From: Eumeta japonica
Lineage: Eukaryota > Arthropoda > Insecta > Lepidoptera > Psychidae
Reading direction: 5' to 3'
DNA length: 64,000 bases
Assembly: GCA_005406025.1 (NCBI GenBank)
Contig: BGZK01002127.1
Coordinates: forward strand, 1-64,000
Positions 1 to 10,399 of the stretch are shown here, piece after piece (the stretch's first letter is position 1; every line of letters starts with the position of its first letter). The notes under the pieces were generated by a model. The model was not told where the DNA came from, searched no databases, and worked only from the letters and a program-made list of their open reading frames with translations. The position numbers and the translations under genes were made by a program.

Positions 1-1600
1 GGAAAACACTAAAGTAGCTTTTGACGATGGTTACATCACGCATGAATACTGTATAAGTACAGAATGGTCGCGTACTCAGAGAAGTTATCATATTCGGAAA
101 GTGCAAAGTTGGAACACCGAACTTATCGAACATTCGTAGGTCGATGACGCCCAATGTTTGCGTTTGAAAGACTTCTGATCCGTAAAATTAAATACTCATT
201 TCATTTAATAATTTTGACACTTCGCACCATATTCGATGTTAGTTACCACATTTATACCTAATGCCTGTTTGTCGGGTGATTTCTGTCGTTGATTGATACA
301 CAAGGCCAGCTTAGAATGTTCACGTTTTGATATATTATTAAAACTATTAAAATAGATCACGCTAAATTATTTTCGTATTTTGAACATTATTTATTCGTAA
401 ATAAATCTCTTTGGTTGTACTGTTTATATCTGATCGGTTTTAATATAATTCAAAGTTGGAAATTGAAGAAATAGTTGAAAATATCCTGATCATCCATTTT
501 TCAATTGTTTTTCCGCCTAATAAGAACATATGATGAAGAATTTAATAAATTTTAAAGCTAGTAGTCAAATTGGTGCAGTTTATTGATGTAAAAGCATTAC
601 CAGTGACGGGAGCAAAAATATGATATCTAGCATTTTAAGTAAAATTTGAATACGATAGGTGAATCTCACTCTAGGCGTTATGTTACAGATAAAACCACAT
701 ACAATCACCACAGAAATGGCAAAACGAGGTCTAACGCAACACAAAGTGTTATTGTGTGCGGACTGGGATCGGAAAGGTATTCTCAATTATGAGCTTTTAC
801 CGCCGGGGCCATCATCAAATCCGACCTCGCTGCCTGCGTCTGATAAGATTAAAGCAAACAAACAGTATACGTCCACTATAAAGCCCCAATCTTGACCCTT
901 TTTGGTAGCATGTACAAAATACTGTCAAAATTCTTTGTCAAATTTTCCAGAATTTTGGAAGCAATGGGATTATTGCACTATCCATGAGACAGCCACAATC
1001 CATCAAGGCAAGACCAATTCAAATTAGACCAGTTCAAAAAGTCGACTATTCTTTTCTTTTTAAAATCCTTTATTGAACAGTTGTAGAGAGATGAGAAAAG
1101 GTATGTTTTAAAACCGGAGTCCCTCAATATTAATATTCTCAGAGGTCGCTCATCGCGAATTTTCATTTTTCATATAAATAACACGGTAATAATTATTTTT
1201 CAGTTTTGGAATTTTGTGGCTTAAAGACCCATAAACGGATTCAAATGACCAAAACATATTCTTGTAATATAAATTGAACGCACAAAAAAGGTATTTTACA
1301 ATTTTCCGATAAACCTACTCGTCTAAAAGTTATTCTAACCGAAATTAAAATATAATATATGGTATAAATTAATGTTTTTTCCCATTGAACTTGAATATTT
1401 TTTTGATTATTTTTTATAGTGAATTACATATTGTAGAATTTTTAAGAAAGATTTTATGATATTTAGCAATAAATTTTGTTGCAAACTATGGGAATAAGTA
1501 AGTATTTATATGATACGAGTATGTGAATAACTGTCTTTGATTAATATAGAATGTATTTCAAGTTACAAAGTGTATGATATATGTCATTGCGACAACAGTA
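1..1600. other. AT-rich stretch, no gene seen
   Basis: Short open frames only. I see no convincing splice pair, transposase or repeat family here. The 78-codon plus frame near 659-895 opens with a non-ATG codon and lacks a supporting acceptor or donor. Confidence 0.5.
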
Positions 1601-1780
1601 ACGACACGCTGGATCCGTGTGGTCACTCTTGTAACAGTGGTGAGCAAGTGAACGCAAACGGTCAGCACCCGCCTGTAAAGTGATTTCTTAGCAGCAGGTA
1701 GCACAGTATGAAAACGACGGGGGTGGGATTGATGCCTTCGAAGGGTATATATTTATAAGGGGTAAGGGTTCCCTTGCCAG

Positions 1781-2127
1781 ACCCGCGAACGTTGTTCGAT
1801 GCCGGACAAAAACGTAACATTTCAGTATCATCTGCTATACACCAAAAAATGCAAAACCTGTTAAGTTCCACCGAGAAAAGACAAGATATATCTGCTAAAT
1901 CAGGTGTTATACCTAGAAGTAATTTAATTGAAGGGCATCAGAAATTAATCGATTGTAAAAAGCCGAAAACTCACGAGTCCACGTTCCAATCAATATCGCA
2001 GGGTTCAATCGACGAAGTGGTGGAAATGCGTGAAATGTCATCAAAGGACATACCTCTTTATAAAAATGTTCCCACAGAAAATGAGAAGAGTAGAAAAGAT
2101 ATCGTTAAGGGAAGTTATGTGGTTTGA
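1781..2127 (+). CDS. Candidate 3'-terminal coding exon, unknown protein
   Basis: An open frame of about 115 codons follows a good 3' splice site: a CT-rich run ending TTGCCAG at 1780. It ends in TGA at 2125-2127. Read from the AG, the peptide is hydrophilic and rich in K, E and S, with no low-complexity run, and ends in ...KGSYVV. No ATG lies at the start, which fits an internal or terminal exon better than a whole gene. The local base composition is more balanced than the surrounding AT-rich DNA. A consensus AATAAA lies about 340 bp downstream (2468-2473), so 2128-2475 could be its 3' UTR. I do not recognise the family. It could instead be a fragment of an old transposon protein. Confidence 0.4.
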
Positions 2128-2475
2128 CATTGCGTTCGACGGTCACTCTTTGGCACTGGCATAGGTAGTTAACTTCATTACGACATGAAGGAAATCTGGC
2201 ATCCCCTCTTGCGCGTTGTCCGAAAGGACCCATAACACCGAATAGTCTTTATATAGTTCGTTTACGTGTGATGGTGGACGAAAGACCCTGGATACTCTAC
2301 AGTATGGCCATTGTCATTATGAAGACGACGCTGTAGTGGGTCTGTTACCATGTAACGCTCATGTTAGTATAGTATTATACTACTTGGCGCCCGCGCATTG
2401 ACTCGGTAATTATTTTGAGCATACTCTTTAGCCTTCGCACGGCGTCAAGACTCTGTAACTTATCTCAAATAAAGT
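2128..2475 (+). other. Possible 3' UTR with polyadenylation signal
   Basis: This noncoding segment of balanced composition follows the stop codon of the 1781-2127 frame and ends at AATAAAGTG (AATAAA at 2468-2473). The link to the upstream frame is inferred only from spacing. Confidence 0.3.
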
Positions 2476-2479
2476 GAAA

Positions 2480-3225
2480 AAGGCATATGAACCATTTTTG
2501 ATGAAAAATATCGATACGGATATACTTTGCCAGAACTGTAGCTAGGACAGCGACGTCTCACTATCAACTGACTGTAATATAAGCTCCGTTAGGTGACAAT
2601 TCAAATTTTAGGGCGAAATTGTATCAAATCAGCCATGGATTCCACTGTGACCGTACCTTATGGCATTCATAATGTAGTATTTTTCTTTAGAATGAGCCAG
2701 AAAGGGCAGGTACTTGTTGAAAGGCCGCTCGCTAAGGACATGACGGGGCTGAGCATATCCTTAACATTCCCATAGCGGTCAAGGCTGCGATATGTGAAGA
2801 CTTCTGTAACTACTGGCCGGAGCGTACGAAGATTTTTTCGAATTTAAATGTTTCGATTGCTGTCTCTTTCTTTTTATTAAAGAAAATTTTTGCATGTATC
2901 TCAAATAACTACACTTTTGAATTGTTGATGTCTACACACAAAACAAGCTTTTCTGTGTACAGAAGCACAGATTTAATCATTCTAGAAAACGGGCACATCT
3001 GAAAATTAAATTTGAACAAAACGGGCACGCCGCCAAAAAAGTTAATTGAAAGAGCTCGTTCTTTTCTCGTCCTCTTAAATGTAAGCGTACAGCGAAAAAA
3101 ATATTTTGCTAAAAAAATTTAAGGGTTTCTAACTAATTTATGAATAAAAAAGTATGTGGTTTGATATCATAAACTAGATTTTAAATTCCATATATATTAT
3201 TTTCGGCCTAATTTTCGTCAATCAC
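2480..3225. other. Unassigned stretch
   Basis: 2590-2830 is less AT-rich than its surroundings and has short open frames on both strands (plus 2593-2775; minus about 2690-2828). Neither has start, splice or family support. The rest is AT-rich with nothing recognised. Confidence 0.4.
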
Positions 3226-3229
3226 AATT

Positions 3230-3935
3230 TATTTCATGAAATATCTAAGTCTTGAGGTCCTAGAAATCTTTTATAGCCACTTTTAGAGAGATTCACGAGT
3301 GTACGTGTGTGTGTATGTGTGTAAGCTTTGAATATATTTTAAACGAATAGACGATTGGAATCAAGCGTTCGAAAAAACTAGGCTAAATGTAGATCTTTTG
3401 AAAATTTGACATCAATCGATTAAATATATATTGAGAAAGCTTGTTTGAAAATAGTGTTTTTCTCAAATAAAAAGAATATTGTGGAACAATTTATAGATGG
3501 AAAAAGAGATTATTTAAATTAAATTACCTTTTTGTGTTTAATAAGCTGCTTCAAACGTCGCAAGTCTCGTTGAAATCGATTAAAGCGATGGAAGGATATT
3601 GTTGTTAAAAAGTTTTTTAAGAAAAGGTTTTTTAAAATCAATTTTAAATTTATCGACCGAACGAAAAAGTAAGTACTTTGTGAACTTAAAAAAAAAAACT
3701 GTATTGCATGCCGGAGCTAGAGCCGTAAGCCCTGCTCAAATCGATTGCTTTATTCAAAAGATCGAAATATTTGTGAAATAACAATCAGGTTATTTTTTTT
3801 ATTTTTCTGATAATAAAAGAAAAAGACGTAGATAATTTTGAGCTAAATGTGAGCAATAATGTTTCCGTGCTTTCGAGCTCAAAAAAAGGGTACTCTATAT
3901 ACGAGCTTAGGGCTGGCTTGAAAGGTTAACTATTG
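3230..3935 (+). repeat. Dispersed repeat family A, copy 1
   Basis: This shares an ordered set of blocks with 33610-34900 and, inverted, with part of 41340-41650. The blocks are a CTTGAGGTCCTAGAA-like block, a GTGTGTATGTGTG stretch, a block naming ATCGAT and TTCAAAAGAT, and a tail with TTTCGAGCTCAAA followed by GGGCTGGCTTGAAAGGTTAAC. No protein is encoded. The ordered blocks resemble noncoding tails of lepidopteran interspersed repeats. The superfamily is not determined from this copy. Confidence 0.6.
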
Positions 3936-4975
3936 TCTAGATTTTTCTATGTCTTTTACGTACGCTACCAGTATTCGCTTTATGCTATATAATATAAAAA
4001 AAATTGGTAATTGTTATCAATTCTTATTTAATTGTCTATTGACACAATTTTCCATAGCCTATTAACAATGAAAATGGATTAATAATAAAAAAATTGAAAT
4101 TGTAATTTTTTATAAAAAATGTAAATAGACAATACAAAAATCAAATTTAATTGACACGATAACAAGCTAGAGTCACGACTTGCACATGCGAACCATAGCA
4201 TCACCCTAAGAAAAATAATATACATACATCTCGTGCGACCTCAAACATGTACGGATGGTGTAAACCCTTGGGTCTAATGTTAGTACTTTATTTGCTACAT
4301 ATATTGTCCGAACATTTGTATGTACATTGTATATTCAAGTTTCAATGAATTGTTACATTTTAAAGCCACTATCGTTTTCTTGTAAAGAATTATGTTTAAT
4401 GCCTTCATTACGTGTCCTATACAGTGTACTAGACTAGGTAATCACAGTATCTGTTACTTCATTAACTCATCTGGCAAACTTGTCGTGTCGTTATCTGTAG
4501 ACCACTAAGATATCTATTGGTTACTGCGCAAAGAGAAAGTTCGTATCTATTAATACACCGGAATAGTTTTATTTCGTCTGATATTATCTAAATAATTACT
4601 AGAACCGACGGAAGATGCTCGTAATTCCCTAATTGATTTACGAATGATCCTATTTATTATCATAGTACGATCGTTAACAAGTGTTACAAGTGAAGCTTAG
4701 ATATTAATGTGTATAGTGTTGCGATATTTGTTGGATGCTTGATACAATATTCGCTTTTTCATAATTTGGATTAGGTTCATAAAGAGACACGTATCTTTTG
4801 ACTTATACTATATTTATACTTCTCCTTAAACTGTATTCCTAAAGTCATCCATATTCATTAGACTTATATTTAAGATTATCTGAATCGATCGGGCCCACGT
4901 GGAAGGTTGCGAAATTAAAAATTCCGTTCGTCGCGTACTTTGGCCGCCTCGACGAAGCGATTATGTACCTTTTTC
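3936..4975. other. AT-rich stretch, no gene seen
   Basis: No open frame of note, no recognised repeat and no convincing splice pair. Confidence 0.5.
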
Positions 4976-4980
4976 TGAAA

Positions 4981-5013
4981 TCTTCTATGATCTTCTATGA
5001 TCCTTCTATGATC
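4981..5013 (+). repeat. Short tandem repeat, 3 units
   Basis: Three copies of a 10-11 base unit, TCTTCTATGA, follow head to tail, the third with one extra C. This is a local slippage-type array with no sign of function. Confidence 0.85.
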
Positions 5014-5449
5014 TAGACAATTCTTCTCCGCTTTCAAATGCCGTTCCAGTCATTCGCGGACGGTATTAACCTTTTCTTTTCGGTCTTTCTTTGTTTCCGT
5101 CTTACGATTCTAATTTTTAGTAGACGCTAGAAACTTGTCATCGAAGATGATTATTTTCATTTTCGTCATATCGAATAATTCAGCACGTTTGTTTTCGACA
5201 TTACCTTGATGATCGGAATCTGATCAAAGATCGTGGTAAACGATATGATCGGTCAATACAACATATGAAGGAGATCAGTGGATATCTGCGCGGATGCAGC
5301 TGCGGGCGAAAGCCTATGTAATAAATAATTCTATATTCATACATGATCATTAAACAAACTGACTTTACGTCACACCCACAACCTTCGGACCGCAGACTAA
5401 ACATAAAAACGGAGTCCTATATCCCCGGTTACGGACGGGCCCTGAAGAG

Positions 5450-5600
5450 AATTACCTGTTAGCACGCAGGGCCCCCGCCGCCGTAAACTCGGTAATTGAA
5501 TGCGGATTGTATCGCAATAAACATCTCCTGACGGTGCGGCGCACGTGTTCTGACCCGTGCGACGCCAGCTCGCAGGAATTCCATTTAACTCTGAAATAGG
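5450..5600. other. GC-rich, CpG-containing island
   Basis: This block is much richer in C, G and CpG than its flanks. It holds CCCCCGCCGCCGTAAACT and a hairpin-capable segment around GCGGCGCACGTG and GTGCGACGCC. A CCCCCGCCGTAAACT string recurs in the GC-rich block at 48011-48130. A minus-strand frame (5452-5646) is open through it, but GC-rich DNA has few stops, so this is weak evidence. It could be an exon, a promoter or a conserved noncoding element. Confidence 0.3.
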
Positions 5601-5699
5601 TACTACTACAGGATCGACGATAATATAGAGGCTTTTTCATACGCATTCATTTTGTGTCAAAATATTATTTCCTCGGAAAGTCATATACATTATGAAAAT

Positions 5700-6070
5700 A
5701 TGTAACTCGTTTATCGTGTTAAATCTTGTATATCAGTATTTCACCCATATGTTACAACGTAAACTTATACGTAAACTTATGATGAAACTGATTTATGACG
5801 TGTGGAAAAAAATGTAAGAATCATATACTTACACAAGACTCACGGTAGTTTAACGTTGTTTTGTATGTTTTTGAAATTATACTTTTATTAGTTGATATTC
5901 AATACCCCGACTCGATGTGCATTAAAAAATGTTTTAATTTACATTGATTTTGTAAATACTATTATAATTAGTTGTGTTTAATGTTTATTCATGCAAAACT
6001 ATTTCGAATAATTACCCCAGATGGCATTGCCAAAGAATTTCTCTGCGAATCTAGAGACTAGAGAGGACTA
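5700..6070. other. AT-rich stretch, no gene seen
   Basis: Nothing recognised before the LINE relic begins. Confidence 0.5.
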
Positions 6071-6074
6071 AAGA

Positions 6075-7590
6075 AGGCTGTCAAGATATTCTGGGCGTAT
6101 TTGGAGGGATAGATGATAAAATTGATGATGTCTGTGAACTGATGAAAGACAAGCGACTCGATATTCTATGCGTAGATGACATTAAAGGGAAAGGTAGGAC
6201 CATCAATTACGGATCCTTCGAGATTTATTGATCTGGCGTTGGAAAGATTCAACGACGATGTTGGGGGTATTGGCTGCCTCCTGTCAGAAAAATTATCGGA
6301 GCACGTAAACGGTTACGAGTTAATGAACCAAGGCTCTTTCCGCTCCGCGTTAAATAATGTTGACGCGGGATTTCATTTTAGATGATTATGCCCTAGGTAT
6401 GTACAGTTCAATTAAAGACCGGAAGGAGTTTTGGGCTATTGTAAGAAACATACTATAAATGCCAGAAAATTCAGAGAATCGTTATGTTTATGGTATGATT
6501 CTAATGGCTGGGTCAGTGTGCAAAGGGATATATAAAAAAGTCTTATTTAAGTTTTGACATGAACGAATTAAAATGATAAATGCTTTCTCGTACTACACGA
6601 GAATTTAACTTGGGCCTAACATTATATATAAAAGAAGGATACACTTTTATACTTGTTGGAAAGGAGAAAACAAAAGTATTACAGTCTCTATAGTTGTGGA
6701 TGATTAGCTGAGAAACAAAGTCGTAGATACGTAGCACACCATGCCAAAGTGGTCCCCACGAAGCTACAGTTAATAAAAGTTTGTAAACTTCAAGGTTTGA
6801 ATGTGAAAGATGAATATATGGAGCTGTTACAAAATAGCTAGAGTGAAATCAAATAGTATTTAAACATCTAGAGATTGATCAATGGTAGAAGTTAGTAAAA
6901 TTTATATTAGTAGACCATGCAAAAAAGGCATGTACATTGAATTAGAGAGTAAATATTAGTAATACAGATAATTATGAATGGACTTTATAATTAAGAAATT
7001 AAGGGGCTACAAAATGAAAACAAAGAGAAAAAGCTAGATTTAGTATCTGTAAATGCCAATCACAAAGTTTAAAGGACGGACGTGTGAGATATAAGATAAA
7101 GAGATTGAAAATAAGTATAAAGATGTAATAATTAAAACTGAAGAATATGTGAAAAGAAAAGAGAATGAAATAAAAACAAATTGATTGTAGACGATAATGG
7201 ATATTTAATGAATAAAAGTAACCATGAAAAAGAGCACTGGATAAATGTGTAGCGATGAAATTCTTTTGTATATGAGGAGCAACAATCGAAAATGACCAAA
7301 TGTATGAATGATGACAAAAATGAAAAGGAAATTGGCATACAAGAAATTATCATTAAGTAATAAAATGAATGAAAGCTGGGTATGCTGGTGGACATGATGG
7401 ACGCGGCGGGGTTATAACGGCAAGACTGCTGTATCATCTCTTTGATAATGCTGGAAAAGCTTTAGAGTAAGTTCTTAAAAACTTATACAAAGCTGCGATG
7501 GTGCGCCTCTATAAGGAAAAGGCTCACGGGAGACTTGCGAACATTGCTGCCTTATAAGTCTCCTCAACAAGTTGTAGGCAAACTGCGTTG
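6075..7590 (+). mobile_element. Degraded non-LTR retrotransposon (AP-endonuclease type, RTE-like)
   Basis: Frame-hopping translation recovers a LINE polyprotein in order. An endonuclease-domain block reads CELMKDKRLDILCVDD (about 6129-6180). It is followed by EIYWSGV in one frame, LLSEKLSEHVNGYE in another (about 6278-6325), and a KDRKEFWAIVRNIL block near 6415-6455. After a degenerate linker comes the start of the reverse transcriptase: an NESWVC-like block, then LLYHLFDNAGKALE, AAMVRLYKEKAHGR and ISLLNKL (about 7420-7580). Many stops and frameshifts make it dead, and it is cut off just inside the RT domain. I recognise this arrangement from endonuclease-type LINEs common in Lepidoptera. The RTE assignment is a family-level inference. 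Confidence 0.85.
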
Positions 7591-8160
7591 GTCCGATCCT
7601 CGGCCAGCGATCGAGTACTGTCTCAGTTCTGTCTCAGTTCTGTTTATACTTCCAATCCTATTCCATGCATTCTGGATTTCAAATCTTATGTCAATTCCGA
7701 TCACGGTCTCGCTTTTTATCTTGTCCCCGACTCTAATACCGTTATAATAGCTTATAAGCTATACATATCTTAATTAGCTGTAAGCCGTGAGTGAAATTTG
7801 AACCGAAAGATAAGCGAATGATTCACTTTTCATTTTATATATAATAGCTATGCTCTGCGGCTTCATCTTCTTTAAATTTAGATAAGTCAAGCTTATTTCA
7901 TGGATATGATGGATATGTAAACAAGTGTATCTCAATAACTAAATTTCATTAGAAAGTTATATTGAAAAAAAAATTGACCAAGAGCTTGTCGGACTATGCT
8001 CAAAGTAGGTTTCTGAAGCCGTTACTACAAAGAACTGCACTACAGATGAATAAATTATGTTATTACACTTTTTTCCATGTTTCCCGCAAATAATAGATAT
8101 AAGCACTTTAGTCGCCTATATCTAGAGAAACAAGTAGGTATATCAACTATTACTCCTAAG
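7591..8160. other. Unassigned stretch
   Basis: It includes a direct duplication of CTCAGTTCTGT at 7622-7644. Otherwise no gene or repeat is recognised. Confidence 0.45.
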
Positions 8161-8161
8161 C

Positions 8162-8230
8162 GAGTGTAAATTAAAGTGCACCAACAAAAGAGCCATATGC
8201 TCTTTTGTTGGTGCACTTTAATTTACACTC
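8162..8230. repeat. Perfect 31-bp inverted repeat, 7-nt loop
   Basis: The left arm at 8162-8192 and the right arm at 8200-8230 are exact reverse complements, separated by CCATATG. The arms begin GAGTGTAAATTAAAG. There is no run of T after it and no similarity to the other palindromes in the window. A fully paired stem is unlike a microRNA precursor. A local inverted duplication by template switching is the likeliest origin. Confidence 0.97.
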
Positions 8231-8699
8231 ATAGTACTTACGTCGTTTTACGACCCTTTACGACTAAAACAGTAACTTGATCTTTTTATGTCACTGCAGA
8301 GACTCCGACACTATAAGAATGAATTGAATATTGATGAATTTTTATTTTTGCTGTATAGAGCAAATTTTGTTCTCACAACCATGTAGTGTGAACTATCTCA
8401 GAAAGGGCACACAAAGTTAATTAAACCTGCCTTCACTTTTTTCATTATAGTTAAGTGTCGATGACGGACGTACTTACGCTAGTAATTGGAAAGGTGTAGC
8501 TACGGTAAAAAAAAACTAACAAACAATATCTTTGCCTTTATAACTCAATTCGGAGTATAGGCCGTAAAGAAAAAAAATGAAAAACCATCTACTTTGAACA
8601 TTTCTCGATGTCGTCGGCCCTACTTATAATTCTTTTGGGTGAATTTTCCTTGATAGGAAAGACGCCTGAGGTACCACTGTTGAAACGACCCTGTGCATT

Positions 8700-8790
8700 C
8701 AATAATGCTTAAATGTTACGACATGTACGCCTGAAATGCAGGAGACGCGTGTTCGAGCACCGGCCTGGCGCCGATGACTGTTCTTATAAT
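8700..8790 (+). mobile_element. tRNA-derived SINE-like fragment
   Basis: The segment GACGCGTGTTCGAGCAC at 8744-8760 resembles a Pol III B box (GGTTCGANNCC). It is followed by CCGGCCTGGCGCC, as in the tRNA-related heads of insect SINEs. No clear A box or poly-A tail is seen, so it is at most a fragment. Confidence 0.35.
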
Positions 8791-8850
8791 TTAAGTGCTT
8801 TTTGATATACTGATCGTCATTTGTATTGACGGCAAGAAAATAGCTCGTGA

Positions 8851-9279
8851 ATGAATTCACATCCTGAAGAAAGTGTTTTATCAGAACATTTAACGACACA
8901 TGCCATTTGTGATTCGAATTCGGCCAACTTTGGCGAATATGTCGTGACTGTTTTTTTTACATATAATAATCATGGCGTGACACATTTATGGATTTTACAA
9001 ATACCGCTAAGTGGAAGTACTTTTCAAGGAATAAATGCTCATATTCTAATACCTATTTATTTCTTTCGATACGTTATTTATAGAAGAATAGTCGATAATC
9101 GCCTTCACTTGACCTTTGCAATAAAATCAATCTTTTTTATACGATCGTCATTCTATATTTTCTTCGCTATAAATAATAAATTTAAGAAGGCGATGCGGAG
9201 AATTTCTGTACTTAAGAGTGTCGCTTTAGAATCAAAAGGTATTAGGTTTCATCTTTACCTCGGGCAAATCTACCAATGA
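8851..9279 (+). CDS. 142-codon ATG open frame, unknown
   Basis: This ATG-started frame of 142 codons is the longest uninterrupted ATG frame on the plus strand. At this AT content such a length is unlikely but not excluded by chance. The first 60 residues are mixed and polar. The rest holds two hydrophobic segments (ILIPIYFFRYVIY and about residues 89-106) that could cross a membrane, and the end is basic. A consensus AATAAA lies 7 bases past the stop (9286-9291). No family is recognised. The codon choice is AT-rich like the background, which argues against a real gene. Confidence 0.25.
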   Translation: MNSHPEESVLSEHLTTHAICDSNSANFGEYVVTVFFTYNNHGVTHLWILQIPLSGSTFQGINAHILIPIYFFRYVIYRRIVDNRLHLTFAIKSIFFIRSSFYIFFAINNKFKKAMRRISVLKSVALESKGIRFHLYLGQIYQ

Positions 9280-10350
9280 GTTTTTAATAAAGTCAACTTA
9301 AACCACTCGCTCCGTCTCTTGGAAAGAACTTTAAACTGGCGTTCGCGGACGTTGTCCTCACACTGGCGACAAAGGTCTCTCAATTTATACCGGGCTAGCG
9401 AAAAGGGCTTAGTATCCCAAGCTCTCAATTTTAAGTAAAAACATTGTCAGAAAGTCTGGCTCAGTAGTGATATAATTAAAACCTGGCATTCCATACCCAG
9501 ATATTCTATCGAGACACAAAAATGTTAGACATTATATATAAAATACACTAATTGACAACTAAGTATATTGATTATTCACTGTTCTAGACTGTCTTAATAT
9601 ACAGTATTTAATAAAATGATTGTTATATAAAATTACGGAAATAACAATATAATTTCATATGTATAGTATATACACCAAACTTGTAACTTCAATTTGAATC
9701 CGTGTCCCGTTGGACAATCCGTGTCGATTTCCAAGTCAAATGCCAAAGGGACTGCAAAAGGGTTTGAACATACCTTATCTGCCGTCTCGGAATAGCTAAT
9801 TTACTGATAAAACCACCCGTAAGGCATCTTACCTTTCTGTGTATTGATCGTTTGCTCAAATTGTAGTCAGAGACGATAACTGTTCGTTAAATTGGCCGTA
9901 AATAAGAACAGCCAGAGCAAAACAATAAATAAATCTCCATTATCCTTGTAGCCGGCGATTTATCTATGTTAAATTCTATTGATTTGAATCTCGATGACCC
10001 ACTAAAAAGCATAAAGTATATGCTTAAAGAATTTTAAGCTCTATAAGTATTATTGTAAACCGTTTAAATTCCTGTATTACTTGCCGTATTATAAAAAATG
10101 TAATCTGAAGCAAATAACGATATATTCAATTCTATATAGCCAAGTGCACTCAGAGTCTGTCAAATGGCTCTATGAAATGATATAAGCTTACCTCGTAAAG
10201 TCGCTTTTGCATCAAAGCGTATCACCACAGCAGCCAGCAAGGCAGCAACAAAGGCGCGTTTTCGGAGAAATTAAAATTGTCGTCATTTCGAAACTCCCGT
10301 CTAAAATTTCATGGGAATTTAATTAAAACTTGTCCCGGAAAATAATGCAG
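9280..10350. other. Unassigned stretch
   Basis: No gene is recognised. At 10190-10270 the minus strand has a GC-richer segment ending in a good donor (GTAAGC at about 10187-10192), but its in-frame ATG reading stops after 17 codons. Confidence 0.4.
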
Positions 10351-10356
10351 AATAAA

Positions 10357-10394
10357 TTTCGACACGAGTGTAATTTATCACACTCGTGTCGAAA
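10357..10394. repeat. Perfect 15-bp inverted repeat, 8-nt loop
   Basis: TTTCGACACGAGTGT at 10357-10371 is repeated in reverse complement at 10380-10394 around AATTTATC. It is unrelated in sequence to the other palindromes. Confidence 0.95.
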
Positions 10395-10399
10395 CTTTG

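Noticed and set aside
10187..10310. Minus-strand GC-richer segment with good donor GTAAGC
   Set aside because: A signal-peptide-like reading (AFVAALLAAVV) has no ATG and an upstream stop, while the ATG frame stops after 17 codons.
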